Source: Clostridium sp. BNL1100 (lineage in GTDB: Bacteria; Bacillota; Clostridia; Acetivibrionales; DSM-1351). Taken from it: a DNA stretch of 64,000 bases. Positions 61,526-64,000 of this stretch are shown here, in pieces; positions within the stretch are counted from its first letter, which is position 1, and the number at the start of each line of letters is the position of its first letter. Below the pieces are notes generated by a model. That model ran no database searches. It saw nothing but the letters and a program-made list of their open reading frames with translations, and had not been told where the DNA came from. The position numbers and the translations under genes are program-made. The DNA lies in NCBI RefSeq assembly GCF_000244875.1, contig NC_016791.1, forward strand, positions 1,609,501 through 1,673,500, in the 5' to 3' direction.

Positions 61526-61554
61526 ATTATAATAAGCAAATAATAAAAAGTCAA
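61526..61554 (-). promoter_or_regulatory. Vegetative promoter of the cooS-ABC transporter operon
   Basis: On the minus strand TTGACT (61549-61554), a 17-base spacer and a perfect TATAAT (61526-61531) lie about 60 bases before the cooS ATG. The stretch 61469-61671 otherwise holds the divergent leader of the small gene at 61672, with a CATATAGTT near 61634 that could be a sigma-E -10 region. Confidence 0.72.
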
Positions 61555-61671
61555 TATAATTTTATATAATTCATATATAAATACTATGTAATTAAAAAGA
61601 ATTTTGTGAACACATTTGTACGAGTAGTACTGTCATATAGTTAAACAGCGAGTAAATCAGGGAGTTCAAAG

Positions 61672-61860
61672 ATGGGGAAGCACAAAAAAGAATATGAAAT
61701 TATTATTTTTACTCCTGAGACTAATGAACAAGAAATGTATCTTAAAAATGAAATAGGAAGAGCATATGGTGAATTTATAATAAAACATCTGATTAATTTG
61801 GGAATTCCTGATAAACAAATGTCTTGTATATTCAGAAAAATAATAAAAGAAATCAGGTGA
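61672..61860 (+). CDS. Small gene upstream of recombinase 3; candidate directionality factor
   Basis: The 62-residue charged protein (GKHKKEYEIIIFTPETNEQEMYLKNEI...) has no recognised domain. GGGAG precedes ATG 61672. It ends 8 bases before recombinase 3 and is surely co-transcribed. In C. difficile a small recombination directionality factor is needed for skin excision from sigK; the position makes this a candidate for that role. Sequence similarity to that factor cannot be judged here. Confidence 0.6.
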   Translation: MGKHKKEYEIIIFTPETNEQEMYLKNEIGRAYGEFIIKHLINLGIPDKQMSCIFRKIIKEIR

Positions 61861-61868
61861 TTTTATTT

Positions 61869-63527
61869 ATGAGGGCTGCTATCTATTCAAGAAAAAGCAG
61901 GTTTACCGGGAGAGGAGAGAGTATAGAAAATCAGATTCAAATGTGCAAAGAGTATGCCATAAACAATATTGGACTATCGGAAAACGAATTTTTAATTTTT
62001 GAAGACGAGGGGTTTTCAGGAGGGAATACAAACAGGCCGGAGTTCAAGCAAATGATGCGGGAAGCACGGAGTAAAAAAATTGATATAGTAATTTGCTACA
62101 GGCTTGATCGTATAAGCAGAAACGTATCTGATTTTTCTCAGTTAATAAATGAACTTGAAAAATATAACGTAAGCTTTATTTCTGTTAAGGAACAGTTTGA
62201 TACAACAAAGCCAATGGGGAGGGCCATGATGTATATAGCATCTGTATTTTCCCAGTTGGAAAGAGAGACCATTGCAGAAAGAATCAGAGATAACATGCTG
62301 CAGCTTGCAAAAACCGGAAGGTGGCTTGGAGGTGTTACCCCCACAGGCTATAAATCTGAAATGTTGGATAAAAAGGATTCGTCCTTGAAACAGACCAGAA
62401 TTTTCAGGCTTAAAATTTTACCTGAGGAAGCCGAGCTTGTAAAAGATATTTACGATAAATTTATTATTTTCAAATCAATAACCAAGGTAGAAAAAAACCT
62501 TCTTGAAAACAGACTTACAACCAAAAACGGGGTGGATTTTTCAAGGTTTTCCCTTCGATTTTTACTTACAAATCCTGTATATGCAATTGCTGACGAGGCT
62601 TTATACCACTATCTATCTGGGAAAGGGTATGAGGTATATTCGGATATAAAGGAATTCAATGGTGTTAATGGCCTTATGGCCTACAACAAAACAAGGCAGG
62701 GCAAGAACACATTAGGGGAAAAGTACAGGGATCCAAAGGATTGGGTAATAGCGGTAGGAATGCATCCGGGAATCATACCGTCAGGTAAATGGATAGAAGT
62801 TCAGAAATTGTTGCAAAGAAATAAAACAAAAGCCTATAGGAATGTTAAAAATACCAATGCTCTGCTGTCAGGGATACTAAAATGTGAAAACTGCGGCAGC
62901 TTTATGAGGCCTAAAACAATGTCAAGGGTGGATTCGGAAGGGAAAAGGGTTTATTACTATATTTGCGAGTTAAAGGAAAAAAGTAATAAAACACGTTGTG
63001 ATACTCCAAATATAAACGGTAATCTATTGGACTCCTTAATACTTGAAAGGTTAATCAGCCTCATAAAAGATTATTATCCGGCAGTCAACCCCGGCTTACT
63101 GTTGACCCTGCATGATAGCACACAGACTGCTCAAAATCCTGAAATAAAGCTAATTAAAGGCAAACTCATGGCAGCAGAGACAGAAATGAAGAACCTTATA
63201 AGACTTGCATCCAAACAAGCAGATGAAAAGGTACAATCATTAATATTAAAGCGTATGGAGAATATATCAAAAGACATCAACATATACACAAACAGAATCA
63301 AACAGTTGGATGGTCTTCCTGAAAAAAAGGACATTGAAGAAGCCGACGAAGAAAAAATCATACAAATACTGTCAAACCCCGGTTACTGCATTATGAATCT
63401 AATGGATATAAAGCAAAAGAGAGAGATTTTAAAAAGTTTAATTGAATTTATTGCATGGGACTGCACACAGGTAAAGGTTTGGCTTAACAGCAGAAAAATG
63501 TTGCCTGAGTGTAAGGATTGCAAATGA
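61869..63527 (+). CDS. SpoIVCA-like large serine recombinase 3 (element C)
   Basis: The 552-residue recombinase has resolvase domain [14 protein letters not shown] (catalytic Ser about 10), [19 protein letters not shown] near 78-91, and [16 protein letters not shown] near 125. The recombinase domain, a zinc ribbon (LKCENCGSF near 340, later CELKEK...CDTP) and a coiled coil follow. ATG 61869 after AGGTGA is preferred to the in-frame codon at 61824, which overlaps the previous gene. The stop TGA (63525-63527) lies on the sigK junction itself, so excision would replace its last codon context. Likely the enzyme that removes element C in the mother cell. Confidence 0.93.
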   Translation: MRAAIYSRKSRFTGRGESIENQIQMCKEYAINNIGLSENEFLIFEDEGFSGGNTNRPEFKQMMREARSKKIDIVICYRLDRISRNVSDFSQLINELEKYNVSFISVKEQFDTTKPMGRAMMYIASVFSQLERETIAERIRDNMLQLAKTGRWLGGVTPTGYKSEMLDKKDSSLKQTRIFRLKILPEEAELVKDIYDKFIIFKSITKVEKNLLENRLTTKNGVDFSRFSLRFLLTNPVYAIADEALYHYLSGKGYEVYSDIKEFNGVNGLMAYNKTRQGKNTLGEKYRDPKDWVIAVGMHPGIIPSGKWIEVQKLLQRNKTKAYRNVKNTNALLSGILKCENCGSFMRPKTMSRVDSEGKRVYYYICELKEKSNKTRCDTPNINGNLLDSLILERLISLIKDYYPAVNPGLLLTLHDSTQTAQNPEIKLIKGKLMAAETEMKNLIRLASKQADEKVQSLILKRMENISKDINIYTNRIKQLDGLPEKKDIEEADEEKIIQILSNPGYCIMNLMDIKQKREILKSLIEFIAWDCTQVKVWLNSRKMLPECKDCK

Positions 63528-63545
63528 GATTCTAATGCAAATCAG
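63495..63545 (+). other. Right attachment site of element C (element / sigK junction)
   Basis: The element arm AAAATGTTGCCTGAGTGTAA plus GGATTGCA ends at core AA (63523-63524), followed by sigK sequence TGAGATTCTAATGCAAATC. Its arm is the inverse of that at 56914 on. Confidence 0.8.
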
Positions 63546-63642
63546 GGCATCTAAGAAAATTCAGAATGAGGTTTCTTTGCAAGACCCTATTGGTGTCGAT
63601 AAAGAGGGTAATGAAATAACATATTCATGTTATATACCTTGA
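63525..63642 (+). CDS. sigK: sigK middle fragment (interrupted gene)
   Basis: In frame with the 5' part after removal of element C, this reads (N)[21 protein letters not shown] then [11 protein letters not shown], the sigma-K segment between regions 2 and 3. After GNEIT (about 63619) it changes to YSCYIP and a stop instead of the expected LIDIL. The rest of sigK (regions 3-4) is not in the window. So the gene appears cut a second time, leaving about 32 codons stranded between two interruptions. Confidence 0.85.
63615..63630 (+). other. Second sigK break point; possible left end of a fourth element (D)
   Basis: Similarity to sigma-K stops after GAAATAACA (63612-63620 region). The following bases, TATTCATGTTATATACC, are not sigma-K coding. 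An element of which only the left end is seen, or a plain disruption, would both explain it. Confidence 0.5.
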
Positions 63643-63749
63643 TGTCCGCACCCCTGCGTCAATAAAATAAATGATTATACGCTCTTAGTAGTATATCAGA
63701 TATGGCTAATCTGCTTAAATAATTATCTTTTTTATTCATGTTGAAACAG

Positions 63750-64000
63750 CTATTTATAAAACAATAACCTTTTTGAGTATGCATTCCGGTATTGTGTCGG
63801 TGTAAGTCCTACTGCCTTCTTGAATACCTTCATGAAACTATGGTTGTCATTAAACCCTACACTGTAAGCTATGCCACTTATATTATCGTTTGTCTCGCAC
63901 AGCAAATATTTGGCAAGGTCGATTTTTTCCTGAATTATATACTGCTTAAGGGAGAAGCCTGAAATATTTTTGAAAAATTCAGATAGGTATCTCCTGTTAT
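63750..64000 (-). CDS. AraC-family regulator, C-terminal DNA-binding domain (cut by window edge)
   Basis: The minus-strand frame is open to the window edge and encodes the C-terminal two-helix-turn-helix domain: RRYLSEFFKNISGFSLKQYI, then KIDLAKYLL, then ISGIAYSVGFNDNHSFMKVFKKAVGLTPTQYR, the AraC signature, ending ...RLLFYK. The N-terminal part lies to the right of the window. Nothing can be said of its ligand. It may be cargo of the element that breaks sigK a second time. Confidence 0.9.
   Translation of the reverse strand, partial: NRRYLSEFFKNISGFSLKQYIIQEKIDLAKYLLCETNDNISGIAYSVGFNDNHSFMKVFKKAVGLTPTQYRNAYSKRLLFYK

Larger units (their letters stand above)
56914..63524. mobile_element. Element C: 6.6-kb skin-like element in sigK carrying cooS and an ABC transporter
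   Basis: The core AA occurs at 56912-56913 and 63523-63524, with inverted arms of about 28 bases (roughly 23 identical) at the two ends. Excision would restore the sigK codons I-E-N-E-I-L-M exactly. Contents: ssuABC/tauABC-like transporter and cooS (minus strand, one operon), then a small gene and a SpoIVCA-like serine recombinase whose stop codon overlaps the right junction. Skin elements in sigK are known in Bacillus and Clostridioides difficile; one with carbon monoxide dehydrogenase cargo is unusual to me. Confidence 0.87.

Overview
The window looks like the chromosome of a mesophilic, spore-forming, cellulosome-producing clostridium (Ruminiclostridium / Clostridium cellulolyticum-like). 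The evidence is AT-rich DNA, an intact cotJA-cotJB pair, a sigma-K gene, a dockerin-bearing GH44 endoglucanase and an anaerobic carbon monoxide dehydrogenase. No rRNA, tRNA or CRISPR array was seen.

Most of the window appears to be DNA inserted into two sporulation genes. Only about 2.5 kb reads as ordinary backbone: cotJA, cotJB, the 5' end of cotJC, a DUF4825 gene and the 5' end of sigK (about 54568-56913), plus two stranded gene fragments of roughly 85-95 bp (cotJC middle near 49799-49882; sigK middle 63525-63619). Element A (49883-54567, about 4.7 kb) splits cotJC and carries the GH44 cellulase and a large serine recombinase. Element C (56914-63524, about 6.6 kb) splits sigK at the codon region used by the Bacillus subtilis skin element and carries cooS, an SsuABC/TauABC-type transporter and a SpoIVCA-like recombinase. 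For both, the sequence shows matching core dinucleotides, long inverted arms at the element ends, and restoration of the host frame on excision. cotJC is broken a second time at the end of another recombinase (48133-49779), so everything left of about 49.8 kb may be one large element (B) whose far end lies outside the window. sigK is broken again after its GNEIT codons, which suggests a fourth element running off the right edge.

Element B, 1-29.4 kb: a long co-directional gene cluster mixes conjugative type IV secretion genes (VirD4, VirB2-, VirB3/PrgI- and VirB6-like proteins, a VirB4 split in two, an M23 peptidoglycan hydrolase) with Tad/Flp pilus-type genes (CpaB/SAF, CpaF ATPase, TadB, TadC, TadE-like pseudopilins, three CpaE/TadZ-like proteins without the P-loop lysine). 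It also includes an SLH-domain protein, a 1757-residue secreted protein and a holin-like toxin with an antisense RNA. No relaxase is visible; it may lie to the left.

Element B, 29.4-49.8 kb: accessory genes comprise an RCC1-repeat secreted protein, a 1824-residue RHS protein with a C-terminal toxin-like domain and a following DUF1871-like candidate immunity protein, a decayed stretch, a purple-acid-phosphatase-like enzyme, an agrD-agrC-agrA quorum cassette without agrB, an XRE repressor with a divergent operator region, and the recombinase with a small upstream gene.

The simplest reading is a set of recombinase-bearing, developmentally excisable (skin-like) elements stacked in cotJC and sigK, one of them carrying a hybrid T4SS-Tad apparatus. 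Excision and its timing are inferred from sequence only.
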